Positions 9,799 to 18,975 are shown, counted from the first letter of the stretch. The stretch is DNA of 64,000 nt from Hyphomicrobiales bacterium (GCA_003963405.1 RXIY01000035.1:17602-81601), one strand, 5' to 3'. Program-made: numbers and translations. Notes: generated from the sequence alone by a model not told the origin.

Positions 9799-10203
9799 AT
9801 GGGAAAGCAGGATCATCCTCACACACATGCGCCACGCGCATGCGTCACAGTCTGGCTTCGCCTTCGCCGTCAGCATGGCGCTCAACCTGGCGCTCGTCGC
9901 GGAGAATTGGCGTTCGGCTTCCTATCCAATTCGCTCGCCCTGATTTCTCACGGCGCGCATAATTTCTCCGGTGTGGTTGGTCTCTTGTTGGCTTGGGGCG
10001 GTTCCTGGCTGGCGTCACGACAGCCAAGCCCCTCCCGTACTTATGGCTATCGCCGCGCTTCCGTACTGGCGGCGCTCGGCAATACGGCGCTGCCGTTTAT
10101 GGCGACAGGCGCCGTCATTATAGAAGCGGCGCAACGGCTCACGGATCAAATGGCGCCTCAAATGCCTGTCCGTTGCCGACAGCCTCAACGAGGCGGGCGA
10201 TAA
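9799..10203 (+). pseudogene. Broken cation-diffusion-facilitator (CzcD-like) exporter
   Basis: The start (HPHTHAP, a His-rich CDF N-terminus) and the later part (LAFGFLSNSLALISHGAHNF, VVGLLLAWGGSWLASRQPSP, YGYRRASVLAALGNTALPF) match the first three spans of a Zn/Co/Cd CDF exporter. Between about 9838 and 9902 the correct reading (SGFAFAVSMALNLALV) is in a different frame, so two roughly compensating indels are present. Similarity stops after about 120 residues, while a complete CDF protein is near 300. The stretch is open by chance but cannot encode a working transporter. Confidence 0.8.
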
Positions 10204-10608
10204 GTAGCTGACCTTTGCGCGCTTTCAGCATCCATGGAGATTGGTATGCATGGGAGATTACGAGCGTCGGATCAAACAGCCGGAGATGCTACTCTGCGCT
10301 GAGACAGCCCGACGTTGTGTTGAGCACTGTTGGCGTCAGACCAGGTCCCCGTGCGAAACGTCAATGCCTTGCCATAGAAGCCCTGCATCAGATCGTTGAC
10401 CTTGCCTCACGACGGGCTGGCATCGTTGAGCTTGAAGACGAGCCAACAAATCCTTCGCGCCGGCGCTCGGGAAAATTTCGGAAACGCTGCTCCCGACGCG
10501 GTTTTACGTCCCGACCGCGAAAGCACCCATCTAGTCGCGTCGCAAAGCAAACTGGGAACCATCATCAGATCGTGGCGTTTGAAACAGAATCCCCGAAGGA
10601 GAACCTCT
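10204..10608. other. No recognisable gene
   Basis: The region between the broken CDF exporter and the DUF305 gene is open in several frames, but none shows a family motif or a start signal. It is best read as decayed sequence plus the promoter of the DUF305 gene; its ribosome site AAGGAG is at 10596-10601. Confidence 0.5.
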
Positions 10609-10989
10609 ATGAAGCTTCCGCCCTTACTCGTGCCAGCCCTAGTCGCCGTCGCGCTCATTTCGCCCGCTACGGCGCAACAGGCCCAAACAAGCCCGGGTGG
10701 CTCCATGTCTGGCATGCAGAATATGAGCATGACGCCTGCTCAGAAAGAATTTCACCAGGCCATGCAGAACATGAACGCGGAAATGATGCAGGGCATGATG
10801 GACTCAGACCCTGGCAGATCTTGGATGAAACAGATGATCGCCCATCACCAGGGGGCGGTAGATATGTCAGAAATCATTCTCAAGTATTCCAAGGACTCCG
10901 ATGTCGTTAAGGAAGCGCGTAAGACGAAGGAAGAGAACGAGAGAGGTATTAGAGAGCTTCAAGCCAAGCTTCGAAAAGAAGAGAAGTAA
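10609..10989 (+). CDS. Exported DUF305 protein, probably copper-associated
   Basis: A 126-residue protein with a clear signal peptide (about 1-22, ending ATAQ) and a Met-rich linker. The helical DUF305 core carries its characteristic motif MIAHHQGAVDMSEII (about 78-92). ATG 10609 follows AAGGAG at the right distance; a longer reading upstream lacks a start signal. DUF305 proteins are ferritin-like four-helix periplasmic proteins often found beside multicopper oxidases and copper exporters. Here a multicopper oxidase gene follows 360 bases downstream. Metal binding through His and Met is likely; the exact role is unknown. Confidence 0.88.
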   Translation: MKLPPLLVPALVAVALISPATAQQAQTSPGGSMSGMQNMSMTPAQKEFHQAMQNMNAEMMQGMMDSDPGRSWMKQMIAHHQGAVDMSEIILKYSKDSDVVKEARKTKEENERGIRELQAKLRKEEK

Positions 10990-11350
10990 TTAGGTAGGAC
11001 TTCCTTCTTGCCGCTGGCCTGCTCCTCGTGGCCACCACCCAGGCCTTGGCGTCGCGCCCGTAGTTGGTCAAACAGTTGTGTTTGAGCGGGAAGCACAACA
11101 AAGGCGCCGCCCGGGTTAGCTCATCCATATGAACCGCGATAAAGCTCCGCTGAAGCGGACACCTGCCAGGTTGCAAGATTAACCCACGGATGGTGTTATG
11201 CGTCTTGGCGGTAATAAGGCCTTTCAGCTCGTTCGATTGGCTGGCGCTCGGGCCAAAAATCCAGGGGGAGGTCAACCTTGCGGATGCCTGTTAATCGAAA
11301 CAAGGGCCTTGGCGGCCGTTCGTGACAAAAAAAACTCCTTTGGGGCCTCG
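10990..11350. other. Intergenic region upstream of the multicopper oxidase
   Basis: No gene is recognised. A frame continuous with the oxidase is open from 11198, but its first 51 residues are low-complexity and lack a ribosome site. The segment probably holds the oxidase promoter; I see no clear operator. Confidence 0.45.
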
Positions 11351-13198
11351 ATGATTGTCCTGCCTTATGATTACTTCCTAATCGCCTGGTTCGCGATCGT
11401 GCTCGCCTCGGCCGCGTATGTGGCCTATGATCAGTTTTCTGGCAATCCCGAGCCGACGGTGATGAAGTGGGCCTTCATCCTTGTCACGCTCTATATGGGA
11501 CCCTTCGGTCTCCTGCTTTATATCCTAGCAGACAAGGAGCCGCGACCTGGAGAGCACGAGCATTTTACTTCGCCGCTTTGGAAGCAAGCGATCGGTAGCA
11601 CCATCCATTGCGTCGCTGGCGACGCCACCGGCATTATCCTAGCAGCAGCGACGACAGCGCTGCTTGGATTGCCGATGTGGATAGATTTCATCGTCGAATA
11701 CTTCGCTGGATTTTCGCTCGGCCTCCTCATATTCCAGTCCCTCTTCATGAAGCGCGTGATGGGTGGCTCCTATTGGCAGAATGTGAAGAGGAGTTTCATG
11801 CCTGAATTCATCAGCATGAACGCTATGATGGCTGGTATGGCGCCTACGATGGCGTTCCTCATGATGGGACGCGATATGCGGGCGATGGATCCTCTAGAGC
11901 TCGCGTTCTGGGGTGTGATGTCGTTAGGCGTAATCGTCGGGTTCATGACGTCCTATCCACCTAACTTCTGGATGGTTCTTAACAGTCTCAAACACGGCCT
12001 CATGACAGAACGGCCTGTGAGAAGCGCGGAAGACCGCCAGGATGGAAAAGGCGACCAGCAGCCTTGGAGCCACGGCGGCGGGCATGGGATGAAGAGCGAG
12101 GCGACAGGGCCCCAGCTTGCCGCATTGGCGGGTGTGACGGGGTTGCTACTTATCGCGGGCATGGTCTGGCCTGGCTTTTATGTGAACCTGCGACTGAGCG
12201 CCCGCGATGTCGGCGGCGCGATTATGCCGCCGGGGATGATCAATACATTCGATCTGCCAGCCGCAGCCATGCGCGAAATGGCGGCGGTGAAGCCGCGGCA
12301 TGTTAGTTATCAAGCACCAAAAGCGGCACGCGGCGATCAAGTGCTGCAGCCGCGGCTGGAGAATGGCGTGAAGGTGTTCGATATCGACGCCTCTGTGATT
12401 GGGTGGAACATCCTGCCTGACGTAACCGTGCAGGCCTACGCATACAATCGCCAGATACCCGGGCCACGGCTAGAGTTGACGGAAGGCGATCATGTCAGGA
12501 TCAACTTCCACAACGCCCTGCCCGAAAGCACTACGGTGCATTGGCATGGACTAATCATCCCCAACGAGATGGATGGCGCGGCAAAGGTTACACAGCCGCC
12601 GGTTCCGCCAGGCGGTTCCTATAGCTACGAATACACGATAGGACAGCACGGGACTTTCTTTTATCACAGCCACGATCACCCCGACCGCCAGCAAGCGCTC
12701 GGTCTCTACGGGGCGCTTATCATTCGCCCGAAAAATCCGGCTGAGGAAGTGAAGTCAGACCTCGACTACACAATTCAGCTACAGGAGTGGCTGAAACGCG
12801 AGTGGCTCACGTACCCGGCAATGCTGATGGAGGGCGAGTTGCCGAATTATTTCACGATCAACGGTAAGGCTTTTCCCGCCACTGACATCCTTCCGATGAA
12901 AATCGGTCAGACGATAAAGCTGAGATTTATCGGGACCAATAACAACTTCGTTCATCCAATGCATGTCCACGGCGGACCTTTCGACGTCGTCGCGGTGGAC
13001 GGCGTCACCTTACCCAAGAGCGCGCGATACCAGGCGGACACGGTCAATGTCGGCCCCGGCCAGAGATACGAAGTGATCTGGACCGCCCGAAAATCAGGGA
13101 AATGGCTAGTGCATTGTCATATTCCGCATCACATCTCCAATAACAATGTCGAGCAGGACGGCGGCGGCGGACTCATGCTGGTCCTCAACGTTCAGTAA
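11351..13198 (+). CDS. Multicopper oxidase fused to an N-terminal DUF4396-type membrane domain
   Basis: The 615-residue protein starts with a membrane domain of several spans (about residues 1-235; His-containing STIHCVAGDATG and Met-rich NAMMAGMAPTMAFLMMGRDM) that resembles DUF4396. A further span lies near 265-285. A multicopper oxidase of the CopA/CueO type follows. Copper ligands are HWHG (397), HSHDH (439), HPMHVHG (535) and HCHIPHH (588). It probably oxidises Cu(I) or organic substrates on the periplasmic face while anchored in the membrane. After HCHIPHH the residue in the usual axial Met/Leu place appears to be Asn, which would be atypical. The ATG at 11351 is chosen because hydrophobic sequence begins there. 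Confidence 0.85.
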   Translation: MIVLPYDYFLIAWFAIVLASAAYVAYDQFSGNPEPTVMKWAFILVTLYMGPFGLLLYILADKEPRPGEHEHFTSPLWKQAIGSTIHCVAGDATGIILAAATTALLGLPMWIDFIVEYFAGFSLGLLIFQSLFMKRVMGGSYWQNVKRSFMPEFISMNAMMAGMAPTMAFLMMGRDMRAMDPLELAFWGVMSLGVIVGFMTSYPPNFWMVLNSLKHGLMTERPVRSAEDRQDGKGDQQPWSHGGGHGMKSEATGPQLAALAGVTGLLLIAGMVWPGFYVNLRLSARDVGGAIMPPGMINTFDLPAAAMREMAAVKPRHVSYQAPKAARGDQVLQPRLENGVKVFDIDASVIGWNILPDVTVQAYAYNRQIPGPRLELTEGDHVRINFHNALPESTTVHWHGLIIPNEMDGAAKVTQPPVPPGGSYSYEYTIGQHGTFFYHSHDHPDRQQALGLYGALIIRPKNPAEEVKSDLDYTIQLQEWLKREWLTYPAMLMEGELPNYFTINGKAFPATDILPMKIGQTIKLRFIGTNNNFVHPMHVHGGPFDVVAVDGVTLPKSARYQADTVNVGPGQRYEVIWTARKSGKWLVHCHIPHHISNNNVEQDGGGGLMLVLNVQ

Positions 13199-13757
13199 CA
13201 GGGAAAAACAGTTGTTGGAGGCTGGTTGGCCAGCCTCCGGGGACGGAAAGCCGGCAGTTTCCTCGCAGCGTAGAGCGATGCGCTTTGAGGCGCTTTAGCT
13301 TACCACTAAGGATCTCGATCTGGGCCCTCGCTTTGTAGAGTCGCCGGAAAGAACGCGGGCTTTGGTTTCGTCGTCCATAGGGAATAGCAGGGGCAATTCC
13401 CATGCTCTCAACTTCGCGTCGGTCCGACGGCTCTTCAATACGACGGCGCGCTATGAAACACAGATAGTCGATTGCTCAGCAAAAAGCAGCACGAATCCGT
13501 TCACACGGCCTCGCGACGGGGAACCAACAGCAGCCAGACAACAGCGCGGCCGTTCTTTTGCGATCGCGGGAGCGGCAGTATGCGCTTTGCCTACCCCATT
13601 GTGCATTGCAAAGCCCGCCCCAGTGTCGTGAACTGCTACACTAGGCCCACAATAATCACTGCAGAGACGGAATAAGCCGGCTCTCCTTGTTCTCACCGGC
13701 GAGCGCGATAGGTGCAATTCAAGAAGAATCGGCAGCTCTCGGCAAAGGAGCAGTTCA
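13199..13757. other. Intergenic region without a recognisable gene
   Basis: Apart from the hairpin just after the oxidase, about 560 bases carry only chance frames on both strands. The last part holds the leader of the His-rich protein gene, with an AAAGGAG ribosome site at about 13744-13750. Confidence 0.5.
13217..13238 (+). terminator. Hairpin after the multicopper oxidase
   Basis: A perfect 9-bp stem, GGAGGCTGG pairing with CCAGCCTCC around a TTGG loop, lies 19 bases after the stop codon. No T-run follows, so it may be a weak terminator or an mRNA 3'-stabilising hairpin. Confidence 0.5.
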
Positions 13758-14012
13758 ATGCTGCGCAAACTCGCTCTTGTTACGGCGTTGGCGGTGACGG
13801 TGTCATTGCCGGCGACGGTGGCGTTCGCTGGACATGGCGACTGGGACCACGGACACCACGGGGGGTGGCGTCACGGCGGTTGGGATCACCATGGTGGCTG
13901 GGGCCACGGCGATTGGGACCACCATGGTCGATGGGGCCATGGCGATTGGAACAATCACGGTGATTGGGACCACCATGGTGGCTGGGGCCATGGTGATTGG
14001 GACGACCATTGA
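13758..14012 (+). CDS. Exported His/Gly/Trp/Asp repeat protein
   Basis: The 84-residue product has a typical signal peptide (about 1-24, ending AFA) followed by about 60 residues made almost only of His, Gly, Trp and Asp. These form imperfect repeats of the kind HGDWDHHGGWG. The ATG at 13758 follows a good ribosome site. So many histidines with few charged alternatives suggest periplasmic binding of Cu, Ni or Zn. The multicopper oxidase upstream and the copper-storage fragment downstream fit copper. No named family is recognised, and the repeats look recently expanded at the DNA level. Confidence 0.75.
   Translation: MLRKLALVTALAVTVSLPATVAFAGHGDWDHGHHGGWRHGGWDHHGGWGHGDWDHHGRWGHGDWNNHGDWDHHGGWGHGDWDDH
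13879..14009 (+). repeat. Tandem near-identical repeats encoding the His/Trp/Gly tract
   Basis: Short direct repeats built around GGCGATTGGGACCACCATGG and GGCTGGGGCCA recur about four times with few substitutions. They encode the HGDWDHHGGWG-like units of the exported protein. Near-identity at third codon positions suggests recent duplication by slippage. Confidence 0.75.
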
Positions 14013-14280
14013 CATCGACGCAGCCGAATCCAGCCCAAGGGGGAGCTACGGGAGCCCGATGAGGATCAATAGGGGCTGCATCGTTTTTGGAGAATGGCTC
14101 GCGCTGCAAAGCGCGAGCGGTGCAATGAGGGGCGACAAAACCGAGCGTCATTTCGAGTCGAGCGCCCGCGTGATGTCCTCTCTCAGGATCACACAAGGGT
14201 GAGAGATAGCCAGTCATGGGTCGAACAATGAAACCTCCCCTGGGTTATCTCGAGGTTCTATAGATTGCTGGGACGTATGC

Positions 14281-14496
14281 TTGGCGACTGGCGCGACATC
14301 GACCCGCCGCATCGGGTCCAATGAAGAACTTATTAGATCCATGCTGGAGTCATACGCTGTGGCCTGCTGCCTTTGCGCCGATGAATGCGAAAAGCACGCC
14401 CCTCAGCACGAGCATTACAGGGTCTGTGCAGAAGCCTGCCGGCGCTGCGAGCAAGCCTGCAAAGACGCGCTTCGTTCCCTTGGCGCCACGCATTGA
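14281..14496 (+). pseudogene. C-terminal half of a Csp-like four-helix copper-storage protein
   Basis: The frame encodes AVACCLCADECEKHAPQHEHY and VCAEACRRCEQACKDALRSL, matching the last two helices of Csp/DUF326 proteins. Those proteins line a four-helix bundle with Cys residues that hold many Cu(I) ions. The first two helices are missing, and the frame upstream has no ATG until residue 21; only a TTG at 14281 and open sequence to about 14203 are available. A complete protein is about 110-140 residues, so this is a 5'-truncated relic, or at most a two-helix peptide that might dimerise. Confidence 0.75.
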
Positions 14497-14503
14497 TAAA
14501 ATG

Positions 14504-14525
14504 GCGGGTCGATGGATCGACCCGC
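14504..14525 (+). terminator. Hairpin between convergent genes
   Basis: A perfect palindromic stem, GCGGGTCGAT pairing with ATCGACCCGC around GG, lies eight bases after the Csp-fragment stop. It faces the end of the small exported gene on the other strand. It lacks a T-run but is well placed to end transcription from both sides. Confidence 0.5.
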
Positions 14526-14608
14526 TATGCACTTTGCCCGCCTTCCGAAGCCCGGGGGAGCTACGCAAAATAAGAAAGGGGTCAAGCGGAATTTCGGCCA
14601 GCGCGCAG

Positions 14609-14827
14609 TTAACGGCAGTTCCAGACCCAACCTTTTCCTAAGTCCCAGTCCCAGCAAACGTTGTGGACGTGGCGGCCTTCCTGCTGGCTCCAATCGCGAT
14701 GGCCATGCCGCCAGTGCCCGCCAATGTGTTGCATCGCACTATGTTCTCGGTGCTCCTCGCTCTGCGCTATTACCGGACCGGTAAAGAGCAAAACCGAGAC
14801 GAAACTCGACCACATGATTTTTTTCAT
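14609..14827 (-). CDS. Small exported GGHxR/HRDWS protein, copy A
   Basis: A 72-residue protein with a signal peptide (MKKIMWSSFV..., cleaved near VIAQ) and a mature part containing HSAMQHIGGHWRHGHRDWS and VCWDWDLGKGWVWNC. It is closely related to the genes at 29863-30084 and, less closely, 28089-28310. Start: the ATG at 14827 follows GAGGG with proper spacing; an upstream extension is not signal-like. Two cysteines, many His and Trp, and export suggest a disulfide-stabilised or metal-binding periplasmic protein. The family is not one I can name. Confidence 0.8.
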   Translation of the reverse strand: MKKIMWSSFVSVLLFTGPVIAQSEEHREHSAMQHIGGHWRHGHRDWSQQEGRHVHNVCWDWDLGKGWVWNCR

Positions 14828-15136
14828 CTTTTCCCTCATTTTTTCTGAGTGCGGATCACAAAAGAATAAACTTGGGACAGTCAAAAACGCAACGGCTCAG
14901 ATTGACGCATGTCAAAACTGACGCAGCTTGGCTTTATCGTCACCGCGAGGATGGAAAGGAAGGGAACGGTCATTAAAAAGAGGGCGACCCGACTTTCGTC
15001 GCCGCGTCAATGCGAAACTCCCCCTGAAGCGTCTGGCGGCGCGGGTTCAAACTGCTCACCGGCGTTTTCGACCATTACAATTGCTAATCGACCATAGCGG
15101 AAGGCGGTCGCTGGCCCCCAAGTCATAACACGGCCT
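14828..15136. other. Intergenic region
   Basis: Holds the leader of the small exported gene on the minus strand (A/T-rich near 14810-14870). No further gene is recognised up to the end of the next minus-strand gene. Confidence 0.5.
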
Positions 15137-15949
15137 TCACGACGGAGCAGTGAGATCGCGCGGCGGAAGGAAGAGTCGCGGCTCAGGCTTGTGGTCATAG
15201 TGCTGCTCGAATCCAGCGTAGACCTTAGCAAGGAACCCGTCGCACTCCGACCGCGACAGTTTCGTTTTGAGCATAAGAGCATCAACGATTTGGGTAAGCT
15301 CATCGCGCAAACACCCTAGGCGAGAAGCGGTCGCGTTTTGGAGATCTACCAAAAGAGAGAGGCGCAAGCGGCAGGTTTCATCGGGCGTGAGAGCACGAAT
15401 ATCGAATGATTTATGAATATATGATTCCGCCAAGCATTGGGCCGCATGCAAGTTGTTCTCGTCCCCTGTTTTACTCGCTGAGCCCAAGAACAGCCGCTCC
15501 GCTACTCGCGGGGCCAACGCCCGCATTGCGTGCATGGCGTCGATATCGGCGGGCGCGAGTGGGTCGTTGACGTAGTAGGTGAATCCCTTGGGGATCTCAA
15601 ATCTGACGTCCGCGCCCCACAGGTCGACCGTGGCGCTTTCGGGCAGGCGGCGCAGCGAAATTCCGAGTGTTCGAAGGCCGGCCGTAGCCGATATCAGCGC
15701 AATGCCTGCAGCGCGCACGGCCGTCCGCCGGCGCCCAGATAAATCAACGACGAACTCGGATTTGCGTAAGCGGCGCATCTGCGCCCGCATTTCTTTCTCT
15801 GCACGAGCCCGTGCCAACTCTCGTCGACCAGCTCGGCGTTGAGCTTCAATATCGCGCTCGCGAGCTTCAACGGACGCGACGTCCACCGGCTCAGTGGGAG
15901 AGACCTTGAGCTTGAGCTTACGGCGCGTGTGAGCGATATATCTGCCCAT
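15137..15949 (-). CDS. Unknown protein with a basic coiled-coil N-terminus
   Basis: A 270-residue protein of unrecognised family. The first about 75 residues are very rich in Arg, Lys, Glu and Ala (ARERDIEAQRRAGRRE and similar) and probably helical or coiled. The segment around 77-97 (TAVRAAGIALISATAGLRTL) is moderately hydrophobic and could be a membrane helix. The remainder is a mixed soluble domain. ATG 15949 is preferred over an upstream TTG. No neighbour forms an operon with it; the TonB receptor gene upstream on the same strand ends 146 bases before it. No function can be proposed. Confidence 0.65.
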   Translation of the reverse strand: MGRYIAHTRRKLKLKVSPTEPVDVASVEARERDIEAQRRAGRRELARARAEKEMRAQMRRLRKSEFVVDLSGRRRTAVRAAGIALISATAGLRTLGISLRRLPESATVDLWGADVRFEIPKGFTYYVNDPLAPADIDAMHAMRALAPRVAERLFLGSASKTGDENNLHAAQCLAESYIHKSFDIRALTPDETCRLRLSLLVDLQNATASRLGCLRDELTQIVDALMLKTKLSRSECDGFLAKVYAGFEQHYDHKPEPRLFLPPRDLTAPS

Positions 15950-16094
15950 GCTCAAGTGTCCCTGATCTGGCGTGAGGCAATGGCGTGCAGGTCTTAGTTC
16001 ATAGTTTCCCGCGAAGCCAAATGGAGATCACTGGCAAAATCTTGAAACTTTACCCCTTGCGGCGGGTCCGGCTATCCCACATCCAAATGAGCCC

Positions 16095-18590
16095 TCACTC
16101 CCAAAATTTCACGAGTTTGAATGGCTCCGTCAGGTCTGGGAGCTTGGCGTCGAAGTCGATGGGGCCGCCAAATGTTAATCGCCAGTTCACCGGCTCAATC
16201 GGATGGCCAATGACGTTCATCACTCCGACTCCGCAATTTGCGGCCGTGACGGGAAGATTTACGAGACCGTTGCAGGCTCGAAAAAGGAGGTCAGTCGGTA
16301 TCAATGAGCCGTATGCATAGGCGATTGATTGCGAGCGGGAGTTGAACATGTTGAAAATATCGAGCTGAAGTTTCCAGCCCTCTTTCCAGCGATAGCCGAG
16401 TCGAGCGTTCACCGTCCCAATAGCGGGGCTCTTGAAATAGCCATCCTCCGTTAACGAGCGAGGACCAATATAGCGATATTTTAGAGCGCCGAACCACCCC
16501 GTCGCCTCGCCCAATTCCAAAGTTGTCGTTGCGATGATCGGCGCGGCGTTGATCAGAAAATTGCCCGGCGCATTGCCAAGGAAAGTGCCCCAAGGCAACG
16601 CGGTTGGCTGAATGAGCTGTTGGTATAAAAGCGCTTGGTCTTTATCAAAACCGAGGAAGCGCGCGTTGGTCATGGTCAGGTCGCCCTCGAAGCTCAACCA
16701 TGACAACGGACGATAGTGGTTTGTGAACTCGATGCCGATGCGGCGGCTCGGCGGGCCGAAAACCGTGTTACCCGTGTCGCCTGAGAAGACATTCTCGGAT
16801 CGAAGTTGGATCCAGAAGAGCGTAAGGGCGGACTCGAGCTTATCAATCGCCTTGGTCTTGACGCCAACTTCGGCGGCGGTCGAGGGTGAAAGCAGCGGGC
16901 GCTTGGCGACCCATACGTAGCTCAGATCGTCATTGATTTCATTTGTTGAGAAATTTTGCACGGTGCCGCGCGCATCTGTCGAGTGGAAGCCGCGCCCGAA
17001 GTTCAAGTAAAAATCAGTTTTATCATCGAAGGGGTTGAGGATGACGGAGGCCTTCGGGCTGATCAGTTGCGCGCTGCTGTTTCCGCTGTTGTAAGGCGCG
17101 GTATAAAGTTTAATCGGCTGCAACGGGCTATCGTTGAGATAGCCGACAATCGGCGCGTCGGCAGGCGTTTGGTAGCCGCCAACGCTCGCCCAATAATAAT
17201 CATAGCGTGCGCCGGCGATCGTGGTCAGCCAAGGCGCCCATTTCGTCTTCACATCCGAGAGGAGGCTTAAACTCCCTTCAGTCACAAGATCATTGCGCAG
17301 ATGGTCGTAAACCGCGCGACGATAGCTGTCCCCTAAACCGACGCGAATGTCATCCCAGCGCGTCTGATAGCCAAAGCGCAATTCTGAGGGATTATCGGCG
17401 AGATTGAACTGGATGCCGTGGATGCCATTCGAGCCTAATATTGTCCTGCGGTCGAATTGACGGAATTGATCCCCCAGGATTGGATTCGTGAGAAAATAAG
17501 TGAAGTTGCTATACATTTGCAACGTCGAGTGGATGGCGTAGGCGTCGACGTGAGAGTAATGGTTATCACTCTTCTGGTCCCAATGTGCCGACAAGCTGAA
17601 GCGCGTTGAATTGGCGCCGTCGGTTGGGTCGATAGCTCCCCAACGGGAGATCAAACCTTGATCCAATGCGCGCAGCGGAATTTGGTCGGTGGAGTTCCAT
17701 CGGTTGGCGTAGGCCATGCCGGTGACGCCAAAACCATCGACTTCCGTGCCGCGCGAATATCTAAGAACCGCGTTTATCTTACGCGCGTCATTAGGAACAA
17801 CCCAAGGACCGTTGTAGAATTGCCCTTCGGCGGCGCCGAGAATATTGCCGCCCATGAACTCCCAGGATTTCATGCCAAATTGGCGAGCAAAACCAAACTC
17901 GCCCGCCGTTGTCGTGAAGACTCCCTGAGGCACTCTGGTCAGATACTGCATGCGCAGCGTGCCGGCGTTTGAGAAATCACCGTCCTCGACATTGTAGGGG
18001 CCTTTTCGGGCGTCGATCGAGGCCAGCAACTCCGGCATGATGAAATTGGCGTCGGCCCAGCCTTGACCATGGCCGTGAGTGCGAGCGTTGATGGGCATAC
18101 CGTCGATATACAAAGCGAGATCTGTGCCGTGGTCGAGGTCGAAGCCTCGCAAATAGTACTGGTTCGCTTTGCCTTCGCCGCTGTGCTGCGTGACCGCGAG
18201 GCCAGGAACGATTTCGAGCGCCTCGCCAGGCCGGTAGAAGGGGATCGTGTTGACCTGCCCGCCGGTGAAGAACCGCTCGCTGGAGGAGGGCATTTGCTTC
18301 GGGCCGACTGGATAGTCGATCTTCGGACCGAGCGCGGTATCCTGCTGCGCCGACGAGTCGAAGCCGTCATTGGCCATCTCGACGACTGGGCTAACGGTAG
18401 GCGGTCCTGAAACTTGAGCCAACGCCCGAACGGGCCGCACCGCGCGCGGCGCTTGTCGATTGGCCGTTCGCTTTATGCTTTGCCCGCCAACGTTGATCGT
18501 GGGTAGCCTCGCCTGGGCGGAGACCTCACTAGCGACAAGCGCCGCGATGAGCGTGATGGCGCAGCTTTTAACAGATTGATTCCACGGCAT
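16095..18590 (-). CDS. TonB-dependent outer-membrane receptor
   Basis: An 831-residue receptor. The ATG at 18590 follows GGGGCGAGAG and starts a signal peptide (IAALVASEVSAQA-like end near residue 26); the in-frame ATG at 18629 is less suitable. The plug carries FYRPGEALEIVPGLAVTQHS, YYLRGFDLDHGTDLALYIDG and VEDGDFSNAGTLRMQYL. The barrel ends in a hydrophobic-aromatic strand (LVKFWE). The His-rich loop INARTHGHGQGWAD in the plug is notable and could suggest a metal-containing ligand. No siderophore synthesis, regulator or ABC importer is linked, so the substrate cannot be assigned. Confidence 0.88.
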   Translation of the reverse strand: MPWNQSVKSCAITLIAALVASEVSAQARLPTINVGGQSIKRTANRQAPRAVRPVRALAQVSGPPTVSPVVEMANDGFDSSAQQDTALGPKIDYPVGPKQMPSSSERFFTGGQVNTIPFYRPGEALEIVPGLAVTQHSGEGKANQYYLRGFDLDHGTDLALYIDGMPINARTHGHGQGWADANFIMPELLASIDARKGPYNVEDGDFSNAGTLRMQYLTRVPQGVFTTTAGEFGFARQFGMKSWEFMGGNILGAAEGQFYNGPWVVPNDARKINAVLRYSRGTEVDGFGVTGMAYANRWNSTDQIPLRALDQGLISRWGAIDPTDGANSTRFSLSAHWDQKSDNHYSHVDAYAIHSTLQMYSNFTYFLTNPILGDQFRQFDRRTILGSNGIHGIQFNLADNPSELRFGYQTRWDDIRVGLGDSYRRAVYDHLRNDLVTEGSLSLLSDVKTKWAPWLTTIAGARYDYYWASVGGYQTPADAPIVGYLNDSPLQPIKLYTAPYNSGNSSAQLISPKASVILNPFDDKTDFYLNFGRGFHSTDARGTVQNFSTNEINDDLSYVWVAKRPLLSPSTAAEVGVKTKAIDKLESALTLFWIQLRSENVFSGDTGNTVFGPPSRRIGIEFTNHYRPLSWLSFEGDLTMTNARFLGFDKDQALLYQQLIQPTALPWGTFLGNAPGNFLINAAPIIATTTLELGEATGWFGALKYRYIGPRSLTEDGYFKSPAIGTVNARLGYRWKEGWKLQLDIFNMFNSRSQSIAYAYGSLIPTDLLFRACNGLVNLPVTAANCGVGVMNVIGHPIEPVNWRLTFGGPIDFDAKLPDLTEPFKLVKFWE

Positions 18591-18975
18591 TTTTGCTCTC
18601 GCCCCGGCTTGTAGCCGCCAGATGGGCAAAAACTTAACGCCTGGCGCGCAAAGCGCTACCCCAAAGTATGATGAACGCGAAATTTATACATACTGTGTCT
18701 GTCACGCCACAGTAGGCGACGATCACAATAAGGGGCGAGGCGGGCTTAGTTTTCGTCAGCTGGCTATAGCGTACGCCGCGCTCTCGGGAGACTTCCTTTC
18801 GAAAGCGCTTAATACCGCCCGGCCCGCCACGAAGGAAGACAATTTCCATACATGTTCAATGCGAATAGGCACCGCCATTCTCGTCCAGGCTACGAACGTC
18901 GGCGCGAGAACCTGCGGCTTTCCACAGCCAACTGCGAGACTCGGTTTCAAAAGGAAGGGAGCAGCTTGCTGGTCT
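18591..18975. other. Intergenic region, no recognised gene
   Basis: About 385 bases between two minus-strand genes. A plus-strand frame is open across much of it but has neither a ribosome site nor family likeness. The part next to 18590 should contain the promoter of the TonB receptor. Confidence 0.5.

Noticed and set aside
13451..13768. 105-codon minus-strand ORF in the gap before the His-rich gene
   Set aside because: Low-complexity composition and no start signal; it crosses the leader of the plus-strand gene.
13879..14009. Repeated units that could suggest a CRISPR array
   Set aside because: The units are direct, contiguous and in frame in a coding gene with a signal peptide; there are no unique spacers and no cas genes.
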